Source: Chloroflexia bacterium
Lineage (GTDB): Bacteria > Chloroflexota > Chloroflexia > Thermomicrobiales > CFX8
DNA: 7,253 bases
Direction of reading: 5' to 3'
Assembly (NCBI GenBank): GCA_013696045.1
Contig: JACCZH010000013.1
Coordinates: forward strand, 1 to 7,253
Below the pieces are notes generated by a model. The model was not told where the DNA came from and did no database searches. It was given only the letters and a program-made list of their open reading frames with translations. The translations under genes were made by a program, and so were the position numbers. Shown here piece by piece: positions 1-6,287 of the stretch (positions are counted from its first letter, which is position 1; every line of letters starts with the position of its first letter).

Positions 1-330
1 AGGGACGGGTGCCGCCACAACCCAGACCGGAGAGGCGGGATCTTCACCGTCAACGACGCCGGTTGGAGTTGAAGCGGGTTCGGGAGATGGCTTCGCGACG
101 CCTGGAGCGGGTCCGATGGGAACCCGAGCCGCTGGAATTACCGTTGGCGTTGTGGCAGCTGCCTCATGCCTAACAGTAATAGTGTTTGGGGTCAGCGCGA
201 CAACCGCTGTATCTTGCACCAGTTGATCGGGAGGATTTTCGATCGTTTTTGGCGTCACCCATACAGAGAACGCCGCGCCGCTCCCGCTGGCGATCAGCAG
301 GAGCAACACGGCGAGCAGGACTCTGTGCAT
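1..330 (-). CDS. Membrane-anchored protein, probable sortase N-terminus (partial)
   Basis: An open frame of 110 codons runs without a stop from ATG at 330 to the window edge, so the C-terminal part is missing. Residues 1-22 (MHRVLLAVLLLLIAS...) form a short basic start and a hydrophobic segment, that is, a signal anchor or signal peptide. Residues from about 23 onward are rich in Pro, Thr, Ala and Val, typical of an extracytoplasmic linker. The ATG lies 6 bases after the TAA of the DUF4397 gene, so the two are probably co-transcribed and translationally coupled; the Shine-Dalgarno sequence is weak. Sortases often have this layout (N-terminal anchor, Pro/Thr linker, C-terminal catalytic domain) and often sit next to their LPXTG substrate, which is the case here. 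The catalytic His, Cys and Arg would lie outside the window, so the sortase call is inference from context. It could instead be another secreted proline-rich protein. Confidence 0.6.
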   Translation of the reverse strand, partial: MHRVLLAVLLLLIASGSGAAFSVWVTPKTIENPPDQLVQDTAVVALTPNTITVRHEAAATTPTVIPAARVPIGPAPGVAKPSPEPASTPTGVVDGEDPASPVWVVAAPVP

Positions 331-336
331 CAATCG

Positions 337-1198
337 TTACCGAGCGACGCCACCCTGGCGTCGCGTGGTCAGAACGTACGCGCCACCACCGATGATGACC
401 GCGCCGCCAAGAAGCAGTGCCAACACCGTCGTGGTAGACGTGCCGTCTCCGGCAGTACCACCAGCGCCGGTCTCCGGCATGGCTGACGGAGCCTCAGTCG
501 TGCCGCCACCAGTCGCCTGGTCGTAGGACGCGTCCACCAGAGGCAGGACGGTCAGCGAGCCATCGCCGGCCAGACCAATTGCCATCACCGTGTACACAGT
601 GCCAGCCTCAGCCATGAAACCGGGAATGTCGATTGCGACATCCTCTGCGCCGGTTGGGCGTACTTCAAGGTCGTACGAAATGGCTTCTACCGGCAGGTAG
701 CCTGAGTCGCTTCCAAAAGCCAGATCTTCGACAAGCACTGGACCACCGCTGACCGCGACGTCAACGTTGGGCGCGTCTGGAGACGCATGGACTACCCGCA
801 CATGTGCCATGCCGTCTGCCGGCGGGCCAAGGTCATCCTGCAACACCAGAGGAGCAATCTCGGCCAGCTGGCCGGACGCTGCGACCGTGTAGGCCATTCC
901 ACCCTCAAGCGTCAGTGTCGCCTCAATGACGGCATCTTCGGCCCCGGCGCCTGCCGGCGTCACTGCCACGTCGTGGTCGCCGGCTGGCAGCGAGACGTAC
1001 TCGGTGGCCTCACTGAACGCCAGATTCGACTTCTCCATCAACCCAGATATCGACCGCCGGTGCGTCTGGAGACGCGTGGACAATGCGCACCTGCGCCATG
1101 TCTGATTGCGCGCTAACGGCGCTGACGCCCAACATGGCCACCAGTGCGGCTACCAACAGGAACGGCACATGCCGCCCCAAACTTCGAGTGCGCAACAT
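337..1198 (-). pseudogene. DUF4397 surface protein with LPXTG-like anchor, frameshifted
   Basis: Two overlapping minus-strand frames join into one protein of about 286 residues if one base near 1033 is skipped. The first frame starts at ATG 1198 (GAAAGGGG Shine-Dalgarno just upstream; an in-frame TTG at 1225 is less likely because it would include that Shine-Dalgarno). It has a signal peptide with a VSA|QSD cleavage site (residues 1-30) and the DUF4397 opening VRIVHASPDAPAVDIWVDG, then runs into a TGA at 1010-1012. The second frame continues with SNLAFSEATEYVSLPAG, the expected DUF4397 continuation. A second DUF4397 domain starts at about residue 130 (VRVVHASPDAPNVDV). The C-terminus has a Thr/Gly-rich spacer, an MPETG sorting motif (466-480), a hydrophobic segment and a basic RRQGGVAR tail, so the product should be attached to the cell surface by a sortase. 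The role of DUF4397 is unknown. The break may be a real mutation, a sequencing error or, less likely, recoding. Confidence 0.85.
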
Positions 1199-1241
1199 CA
1201 ACGAGCCCCTTTCAGAAAATCTCAAGTTATACTATAAGTCG

Positions 1242-1271
1242 ATATTACTCGGATGATCGTTCGTTTGTCAA
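1242..1271 (-). promoter_or_regulatory. Sigma-70-type promoter of the DUF4397 gene
   Basis: On the minus strand a perfect TTGACA (-35) lies at 1271-1266 and TAATAT (-10, four of six consensus bases) at 1247-1242, with an 18-base spacer. The region is AT-rich against its surroundings. Transcription would start about 40 bases before the ATG at 1198, leaving room for the GAAAGGGG Shine-Dalgarno. It presumably drives the DUF4397 gene and the downstream sortase-like gene. Confidence 0.6.
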
Positions 1272-1324
1272 GCCTGTGTACTCATTCTCTACTTCCCCCG
1301 TTTAACGTTTCAACGCTCCACGTC

Positions 1325-1353
1325 TTGCGCGTGCATGTGGCCCCGACTAATCT
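1325..1353 (+). promoter_or_regulatory. Weak candidate promoter for the metabolic gene cluster
   Basis: TTGCGC (1325-1330) and TAATCT (1348-1353) are separated by 17 bases, each matching three of six consensus positions. Spacing and location, about 45 bases before the GTG start of the crotonase gene, are right, but the match is poor. A promoter must exist somewhere in 1272-1398, since the gene upstream points the other way; this is the best candidate I see. Confidence 0.22.
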
Positions 1354-1398
1354 AGTAAGGCTTGTTATCGTCTGGAAACCGCATGGAATCGAGGTTAT

Positions 1399-2166
1399 GT
1401 GACCGGGGATCAGGAGTCAGTGCTCGTCGAGCGCAATGGATATATAGCGACCTTGACGCTCAACCGCCCTCGTTATCGCAACGCAATCAACTTCGACACA
1501 TTAGATCAGCTCGACGCAGCAGCTGATGGCTTTATTGAGAATCCCCCGCGCGTTCTCATCCTGAAAGCCAGTGCGCCCGGCTTCTGTAGTGGAATCGACC
1601 TCAAGGAATCACGGGAGGCGACGCCTGACTTCGCTCGCAAGCGCGTCACACTCATGCACGCCGTTCTCGGAAAGCTGCGGCGTATGCCAATCCCGATCGT
1701 CGCTGCGATTGATGGCGTGGCAGTCGGGCTGGGCTGCGAGCTGGTGATCTCAGCCGACATCCGGCTGGCCACAGCCAGTTCAACCTTCGGGTATCCCGAG
1801 CCGAGAGTGGCGGTCCCATCTCCGGCGCATCACCTGGTCTGGCTCATCGGCCTTGCGCGAGCCCAGGATCTCCTGCTGACCGCTCGGACCGTCGCAGCCG
1901 ACGAGGCCGCTGTCTGGGGCCTTATCACGCGAATCGAAGGCGATGTTGAAGCCGCCGCCCGCGAAGCTGCCCGTCAGATCGCCGAGCTCGCCCCCTTCTC
2001 GATCGCGAAGACGAAGGAAAACATCGCCCTCAGCATAGCGCCTGGCTCGGAGGGCTCATCGCGGCACCACATTGATGGCGTCCACCAGGCGGCCTCAATG
2101 TCCGACCGCAAAGAGGCGCTGGCGGCTTTCGCCGAGAAGCGCAAGCCAGTCTTTACCGGAGAATAA
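1399..2166 (+). CDS. Enoyl-CoA hydratase/isomerase (crotonase) family protein
   Basis: A 255-residue protein of normal length for a single-domain crotonase. The family hydrates, isomerises or otherwise transforms acyl-CoA thioesters, stabilising the enolate in an oxyanion hole. Visible features: LNRPRYRNAIN near residues 21-31; the CoA/oxyanion loop APGFCSGIDLKE at 59-70; GVAVGLGCEL at 106-115, providing the second oxyanion region and Glu114; and FGYPEP at 130-135 with Glu134. Glu114 and Glu134 are 20 residues apart, as are the two catalytic glutamates of rat mitochondrial hydratase (Glu144, Glu164), so hydratase-type chemistry is plausible. The glycine-rich stretch after the second Glu is replaced by VAVPSPAHHL. 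The start is GTG at 1399 with GAGG at 1391-1394; the ATG at 1383 is out of frame. It is first in a run of four same-strand genes, 30 bases before the CoA-transferase start, suggesting it acts on that enzyme's thioester. The exact substrate is unknown. Confidence 0.9.
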   Translation: MTGDQESVLVERNGYIATLTLNRPRYRNAINFDTLDQLDAAADGFIENPPRVLILKASAPGFCSGIDLKESREATPDFARKRVTLMHAVLGKLRRMPIPIVAAIDGVAVGLGCELVISADIRLATASSTFGYPEPRVAVPSPAHHLVWLIGLARAQDLLLTARTVAADEAAVWGLITRIEGDVEAAAREAARQIAELAPFSIAKTKENIALSIAPGSEGSSRHHIDGVHQAASMSDRKEALAAFAEKRKPVFTGE

Positions 2167-2180
2167 CTGCTGCTCATATT

Positions 2181-2190
2181 GGAAAGGAAG
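2181..2190 (+). promoter_or_regulatory. Ribosome binding site deciding the CoA-transferase start
   Basis: The purine run GGAAAGGAAG lies 6 bases before the TTG at 2197. It favours that TTG over the upstream in-frame TTG at 2179, which would place this Shine-Dalgarno inside the coding region. Confidence 0.6.
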
Positions 2191-2196
2191 ATCCCA

Positions 2197-3381
2197 TTGG
2201 CAGGCGCATTAGATGGCATTCGCGTCCTGGAATTAAGCCGGCATCTGGCTGGCCCGTTCGCCGCCATGACCCTCGCGGACCTTGGGGCGGATGTCATCAA
2301 AGTGGAACCTCCCGGCCGAGGAGATGACACCCGCGGCTATCCGCCATTCTGGAACGGGGTTAGTTGCTACTACCTCAGCGCCAACCGCAACAAACGCAGC
2401 GTCACCCTCAATCTCCAGGCTGATGACGGTCAAGAGATTGCAAAAAAGCTCATCAAGGAATCCGACATCCTGATCCACAATTTCCGCTCGGGCACGATGG
2501 AACGCTGGGGACTGGGCTACGATCGGTTGCGCGAGCTGAATCCGCGCTTGATTTACTGCGCTATCTCCGCCGTCGGCAGCGATGGTCCAGACCGCGACCG
2601 CGCCGGCGTCGACCTGCTCATGCAGGCATACGGCGGCCTCATGAGCATTACTGGGGAATCGGGCCGCCCGCCCGTGCGCGTGGGAACCTCGCTCGTCGAC
2701 CTGACCGCCGGGGCGAACGCCGTTCAGGGCATCCTGGCCGCACTCTACGTCCGCGAACGCACCGGCCATGGACAGAGAATCGAATCCTCGCTGCTCGAAG
2801 GTCAGGTGTCGTGGCTGACCTACCATGCTGTCTCATACTTCGCGAACGGTGAAGTGCCCGAGCGCCTTGGATCGTCTCACGCCAGTGTGGCGCCCTACGG
2901 CGCGTTCCCGACTAGCGATGGCTTCCTGCTGGTCGCGGTCGCCTCGGACGCCCTCTGGCGACGTTTCTGTGAGGCAATCGAGCGTCCGGAATTACTAGCC
3001 GATGCGTGCTTTACCAGCAACGCGCTGCGCTGTGAGAACCGTGACGCATTGGCCGGCGTGCTTAACGAGATCCTGAGCCAGGACACCGCTGAGAGTTGGG
3101 CGGCCAGGATGGATGCGGCCGGCGTGCCTTGTAGCCCGGTGAACAACATCGACGACGTCTTGAACCTGCCGCAGGTGGCCCACCGCGACATGGTCGTCGA
3201 TATGCCACGCGACGACATCCCGGACCTGCGCCTGCCCGGCGTCGCCATCAAGATGAGCGACACACCAGGCAGCGTCCGCACTCCGCCTCCCGATCTTGGG
3301 CAACATACCGCGGAAGTGCTGGAGGCCGCCGGGTACGACACTGCTGCCGTGGATCGTTTTCGGGATTCTGGCGTGGTCTAG
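2197..3381 (+). CDS. CaiB/BaiF family (family III) CoA-transferase
   Basis: Family III CoA-transferases move CoA from one acyl-CoA to a free carboxylic acid through an aspartyl anhydride; members include formyl-CoA:oxalate, carnitine and succinyl-CoA transferases. The 394-residue length is typical. Counting from TTG 2197, the N-terminal Rossmann-like part has LSRHLAGPFAAMTLADLGAD and VIKVEPPGRGDD (about 13-44), followed by KRSVTLNL and DILIHNFRSG. The catalytic aspartate is Asp168 in VGTSLVDLTAG, nearly the same position as Asp169 of Oxalobacter formyl-CoA transferase. RTGHGQRIESSLLEG follows at about 188-202, and the C-terminal domain has AGVPCSPVNNIDDV at about 308-321. An in-frame TTG at 2179 would add six residues but has no ribosome binding site. 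The gene lies between a crotonase and two amide/ester hydrolases, so it probably activates an acid released by those hydrolases. Donor and acceptor cannot be predicted. Confidence 0.92.
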   Translation: MAGALDGIRVLELSRHLAGPFAAMTLADLGADVIKVEPPGRGDDTRGYPPFWNGVSCYYLSANRNKRSVTLNLQADDGQEIAKKLIKESDILIHNFRSGTMERWGLGYDRLRELNPRLIYCAISAVGSDGPDRDRAGVDLLMQAYGGLMSITGESGRPPVRVGTSLVDLTAGANAVQGILAALYVRERTGHGQRIESSLLEGQVSWLTYHAVSYFANGEVPERLGSSHASVAPYGAFPTSDGFLLVAVASDALWRRFCEAIERPELLADACFTSNALRCENRDALAGVLNEILSQDTAESWAARMDAAGVPCSPVNNIDDVLNLPQVAHRDMVVDMPRDDIPDLRLPGVAIKMSDTPGSVRTPPPDLGQHTAEVLEAAGYDTAAVDRFRDSGVV

Positions 3382-3410
3382 TTGACCGTAAGCGTAACGC
3401 GTTCTACGCT
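3382..3410 (+). promoter_or_regulatory. Possible internal promoter with inverted repeat
   Basis: Directly after the CoA-transferase stop, TTGACC (3382-3387, five of six) is followed after 17 bases by TACGCT (3405-3410, three of six). The inverted repeat AGCGTA/TACGCT (3391-3396 and 3405-3410, 8-base gap) covers the spacer and the -10. The 63-base gap before the next gene is the largest within the cluster, so separate expression of the two hydrolases is possible. The -10 is poor, so this is tentative. Confidence 0.25.
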
Positions 3411-3432
3411 GTGCGTCGGTTACGGCTATGAC

Positions 3433-3440
3433 AAAAGGGG
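3433..3440 (+). promoter_or_regulatory. Ribosome binding site of the serine hydrolase
   Basis: AAAAGGGG ends 4 bases before ATG 3445 and sets that ATG as the start. The frame is open back to a TTG at 3382, but this would add 21 residues that look unlike the family and would bury the ribosome binding site. A similar GAAAGGGG serves the DUF4397 gene. Confidence 0.65.
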
Positions 3441-3444
3441 AACA

Positions 3445-4818
3445 ATGTCAGACGAACAAAAGCAATTCGCAAACCTGGATGAGTGCGTTGAGCACTGGCG
3501 CACGCACTGGAACGTGCCCGGCATCAGCGTCGGTATTCTGAACGGCGGGGACGTCGATACCCGAGGGTATGGCATCGCCAGTATGGACACTCAGCATCCG
3601 GTGACGGCTGACACGCTTTTTCAGATCGGCTCGATCAGCAAGGTCTACACCACGACGCTCGTCATGATTCTGGTCGATCAGGGCAAGCTTGATCTCGACG
3701 AGCCGGTGACAACCTATCTGCCGTCACTGAAACTCAAGGATGAAAATGCGCTGAAGGTCATCACCCTGCGGCATCTGGTTACCCATACCAGCGGTGTCTT
3801 CGGCGACTTCTTTGATGACTTCGGCATGGGCGATGACGCCCTGGCTCGCTACGTCGAAGCCATGTCCGAACTCCGCCAGACCTACCAGCCGGGCGAGCTC
3901 TGGAGCTACACCAATAGCGGCTTCAACCTGGCCGGCTACATTGTCGAGAAGGCGCTCGACAAGCCTTTCGAAGACGCCATGCGCGAGCTGTTGATCGAGC
4001 CGGCCGGATTCGAACACACCTTCCAGTTCGCGGTCGAGGCCATCACCTATCCGCTGGCAGTCGGTCACGTTCATCCTGATCCCGAAGACGAGGACACGCT
4101 TGAAATCGCCAGGCGCTATCCACTGCCGCGCACATCCCATGCCGCCGGCGGCATCATCTCAACCGTGGGCGACCTGCTCAAATTCGCCCAGCTGCACATG
4201 AACAACGGTGCTGTCGACGGCAAGCAAGTCCTCTCTGAGGCTGGCGTCAAGGCAATGCAGCAGCCCCAGGTTAAGGCTGCCGGACTTGCCGATGAGTGGG
4301 GACTGGGCTGGATGATCTTCGAGGTTGATGGCACAAAAGCCATCGGCCACGGCGGCACCACCAACGGCTTCCAGGCCGCCTTGCGAATCGTTCCGGAGCG
4401 TAATTTCGCCATCTCGATTCTCACTAATGGCGATCGTGGGCACGCCGCCGAAAAACCAATTCTCGACTGGGCCCTGCAACACCACCTGGGTCTCGCGCCG
4501 AAAGAGCGCCAGGAAGTTATGCTCGAGCCACACCAGCTCGAGCGTCTGGTGGGCAAGTACGCCCAGAAAATGGCTGACGTCATCATCTCCAGCGGCGAGG
4601 GATCGCTGAAGATGGACTACTTTGCGCGCAGCGCGCTGGCCGACTCGGACGAGCCGAAGAAAATGCCTACCGCCGAGCTCATGCCCGTCGGCGAGCTTGA
4701 CTTCATCGTCACCAATGGCCCGTCGGCCGGCAGTCTGGTTGATTTCATTGACACCGATTCAGGCGACATCCGCTTCATCCGCGTCGGCGGCCGCTTCGCC
4801 GACCGGGTTACTGAATAA
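3445..4818 (+). CDS. Serine hydrolase, class C beta-lactamase / peptidase S12 family
   Basis: A 457-residue protein with the three active-site motifs of the penicillin-binding/beta-lactamase fold: SxxK as S63-I-S-K66 in QIGSISKVYTT, Y155-T-N157 in WSYTNSGFNLAG, and H302-G-G304 in AIGHGGTTNGF (the KTG equivalent). HTSGV at 114-118 is also typical. Such proteins act as esterases, amidases, D-aminopeptidases or carboxypeptidases by acyl-enzyme catalysis. No signal peptide or membrane segment is visible, so the enzyme should be cytoplasmic, which argues against a cell-wall or antibiotic-resistance role. The fold ends near residue 350; about 100 further residues (361-457), rich in beta-strand-like alternation and ending in DIRFIRVGGRFADR, look like an extra C-terminal domain of the kind found in S12 peptidases. 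The M20 amidohydrolase begins 26 bases downstream, so the two hydrolases may act in sequence on one substrate. Specificity is not predictable. Confidence 0.9.
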   Translation: MSDEQKQFANLDECVEHWRTHWNVPGISVGILNGGDVDTRGYGIASMDTQHPVTADTLFQIGSISKVYTTTLVMILVDQGKLDLDEPVTTYLPSLKLKDENALKVITLRHLVTHTSGVFGDFFDDFGMGDDALARYVEAMSELRQTYQPGELWSYTNSGFNLAGYIVEKALDKPFEDAMRELLIEPAGFEHTFQFAVEAITYPLAVGHVHPDPEDEDTLEIARRYPLPRTSHAAGGIISTVGDLLKFAQLHMNNGAVDGKQVLSEAGVKAMQQPQVKAAGLADEWGLGWMIFEVDGTKAIGHGGTTNGFQAALRIVPERNFAISILTNGDRGHAAEKPILDWALQHHLGLAPKERQEVMLEPHQLERLVGKYAQKMADVIISSGEGSLKMDYFARSALADSDEPKKMPTAELMPVGELDFIVTNGPSAGSLVDFIDTDSGDIRFIRVGGRFADRVTE

Positions 4819-4844
4819 TTGCGAATTACCGAGGGAGACCACGC

Positions 4845-6116
4845 ATGGTGTTAACCGAACGCTTGACAATCTCAGAAGAGCTCGACGCCTGGTTGCGTGA
4901 AACGCGCAGGATGATCCACGCCAACCCAGAGCTGCTGTGTGAGGAGCACGAAACATCTGACCTCGTGCAGAAACACCTCAAAGAGCTCGGCGTCGAGTTC
5001 AAGTCCGGTGTGGGTGGAGACGGCCGCTCGCTGTACATCGCTGAGGAAGTCTTGAAGAAGGCTGGCATCAAGGCCGGTCCGGCGACTGGCGGCACCGGCG
5101 TTCTGGCAACGATTCAAGGCACACGCGGGACCGGACCCGGAAAAACGGTCTTGCTACGGGCCGACATGGACGCGCTTCCAATGGATGAGGTTGCCGACGT
5201 ACCATACAAATCCCGCAACCCTGGCAAGATGCACGCCTGCGGCCACGATCTGCACACAACCGTTCTGCTCGGTGTCGCTGAGGTGCTATCAACCATGACC
5301 GATACCTTTGACGGCACAGTAAAGCTCATGTTCCAGCCGGGCGAGGAGGGCGGCGGTGGCGCCGCAGCCATGATCAACGACGGCATTCTGGAGAACCCCG
5401 CGGTTGACGCCGCGTTTGCTTTGCATGTCTCGGTCGCGCAACGGGCCGGACAGGTGGCCATCGGCGCGGGACCGCGCTCCGCCGCTTCTGACACCTTCGA
5501 GATCCGGGTGGCTGGCCGTGGCGGCCACGCGGCGTCACCGCATAACACTGTGGATTCCACGCTCGTCGCGGCGCATATCATGATCGCGTTACAGACGCTG
5601 GTCAGCCGCGAGACGAACCCGATGGACACTGCCGTCGTCACCGTTGGCAAACTCAACGCTGGAACAGCCACAAATATCATCCCGGCCACGGCGACGCTCG
5701 CCGGCACTGTGCGAACCTACTCGCCGAACGTGCGCGACAATATCGAGAAGCGCATGGCCGAGCTCGCCAGCGGCATCGCCGCCGGATTCGGGGCAGAGGC
5801 CGAGACAGTCTACGTGCGCGGCTATCCGGCACTGATCAACGATGAAGCCGCATCTGCGCATGCCCGGGCGGTGTGTGTCGAGTTGCTTGGTGAAGAGAAT
5901 GTCTTTCACGCGACCGCCGGGATGGCCGGCGAAGACATGGCTTTTGTCGGAGAGAAAGTCCCTACCTGCATGTTTTCACTCGGCGTCGGCAATCCTGAAA
6001 AAGGTTTTGTCTACCCGGTCCACAACCCGAACTTCGACGCCGACGAGGACGCCATCGCCGTGGGCGTCCGCGCCATGTCCGGCATAGCCCTGCGTTATCT
6101 GGGTGCAGACGTGTAG
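4845..6116 (+). CDS. M20 family metal-dependent amidohydrolase (peptidase M20D type)
   Basis: A 423-residue enzyme of the hippurate hydrolase / N-acyl-amino-acid amidohydrolase / IAA-amino-acid hydrolase group, which cleaves N-acyl amide bonds with a two-metal centre. Catalytic domain: RRMIHANPEL (21-30), LLRADMDALPM (103-113), the metal site MHACGHD (129-135; Cys132, His134), FQPGEEGGGGA (163-173; general base and ligand Glu167/Glu168) and ALHV with His194. The inserted dimerisation domain starts near GRGGHAASPH (224-233; His228) and includes NAGTATNIIP (271-280). The C-terminus has AGEDMAF (361-367) and YPVHNPNFDADEDA with ligand His393. The start is ATG 4845 with GAGGGAGA at 4831-4838. Compared with typical M20D members, about 25 extra residues lie before the ATIQG strand (about 56-82). 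No signal peptide is seen. It probably releases a carboxylic acid from an N-acyl compound, which would suit the upstream CoA-transferase, but this link is inferred. Confidence 0.93.
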   Translation: MVLTERLTISEELDAWLRETRRMIHANPELLCEEHETSDLVQKHLKELGVEFKSGVGGDGRSLYIAEEVLKKAGIKAGPATGGTGVLATIQGTRGTGPGKTVLLRADMDALPMDEVADVPYKSRNPGKMHACGHDLHTTVLLGVAEVLSTMTDTFDGTVKLMFQPGEEGGGGAAAMINDGILENPAVDAAFALHVSVAQRAGQVAIGAGPRSAASDTFEIRVAGRGGHAASPHNTVDSTLVAAHIMIALQTLVSRETNPMDTAVVTVGKLNAGTATNIIPATATLAGTVRTYSPNVRDNIEKRMAELASGIAAGFGAEAETVYVRGYPALINDEAASAHARAVCVELLGEENVFHATAGMAGEDMAFVGEKVPTCMFSLGVGNPEKGFVYPVHNPNFDADEDAIAVGVRAMSGIALRYLGADV

Positions 6117-6179
6117 AGGACTATTCGATCAAGATCCAGCTGCCGCGATGACAATGCCGCGAAACAGGACGTTCGGGAA

Positions 6180-6208
6180 TAGACACCCTCGCTCAGGTCC
6201 GGTACGAT
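6180..6208 (+). promoter_or_regulatory. Candidate sigma-70-type promoter of the NfeD-flotillin genes
   Basis: TAGACA (6180-6185, five of six consensus bases) and TACGAT (6203-6208, four of six) have an ideal 17-base spacer. Transcription would start near 6215, giving a leader of roughly 78 bases before ATG 6293. The site lies in the 176-base gap after the M20 gene, so this pair is likely a separate transcription unit. No clear terminator is seen between 6117 and 6180. Confidence 0.45.
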
Positions 6209-6224
6209 GATCTCGACGTCGTAC
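6202..6224. repeat. Inverted repeat overlapping the promoter, possible operator
   Basis: GTACGA (6202-6207) and TCGTAC (6219-6224) are perfect inverted copies with an 11-base gap, a centre-to-centre distance of 17 bases. They overlap the -10 and the expected transcription start, where a dimeric repressor would block transcription. It could also be chance: 6-base arms are short. Confidence 0.35.
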
Positions 6225-6261
6225 ACAGCGATGATGCGCGTGCCGGTTTACAGGCGGACTG

Positions 6262-6287
6262 ACCTCCGTCCCTGCGGTAGGTAGGGA
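6262..6287 (+). other. Possible leader hairpins over the nfeD ribosome binding site
   Basis: In the predicted leader, ACCTCCG (6262-6268) can pair with CGG-T-AGGT (6275-6282, one bulged T), exposing TCCCT in the loop. Alternatively TCCCT (6269-6273) can pair with AGGGA (6283-6287), the likely Shine-Dalgarno before ATG 6293. The two pairings exclude each other. Stems are short, so regulation of translation is only a possibility. Confidence 0.2.

Noticed and set aside
166..486. Plus-strand open frame of 106 codons
   Set aside because: It crosses the boundary of the two minus-strand surface-protein genes and its Arg/Gln-rich product looks like a shadow frame.
1033..1039. Programmed ribosomal frameshift signal
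   Set aside because: No slippery heptamer, rare-codon or stop codon at the joint, and a +1 shift would be needed; simple mutation or sequencing error is more likely.
787..1116. Plus-strand open frame of 109 codons over the frameshift site
   Set aside because: The opposite strand carries two clear DUF4397 domains; this product has no recognisable pattern.
2233..2826. Long minus-strand open frame of 197 codons
   Set aside because: It lies antisense to the CoA-transferase, whose motifs are unambiguous; no ribosome binding site or recognisable domain. It reflects high-GC codon bias.
1399..3381. Carnitine metabolism (CaiD/CaiB) reading of the crotonase and CoA-transferase
   Set aside because: Both families are broad, and no carnitine transporter, CaiA or CaiC is seen; the two hydrolases do not fit. 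Gene names are not justified.
3445..4818. Antibiotic-resistance beta-lactamase
   Set aside because: No signal peptide, HGG instead of KTG, an extra C-terminal domain and a metabolic neighbourhood point to an esterase/amidase-type member.
5114..5707. Long minus-strand open frame of 197 codons
   Set aside because: Antisense to the M20 enzyme's conserved metal-binding region; composition is Ala/Ser/Pro/Arg-rich low complexity with no domain.
6141..6162. Direct repeat TGCCGCGA twice, 14 bases apart
   Set aside because: Eight-base repeat in a GC-rich gap, likely chance; no further copies forming an array.
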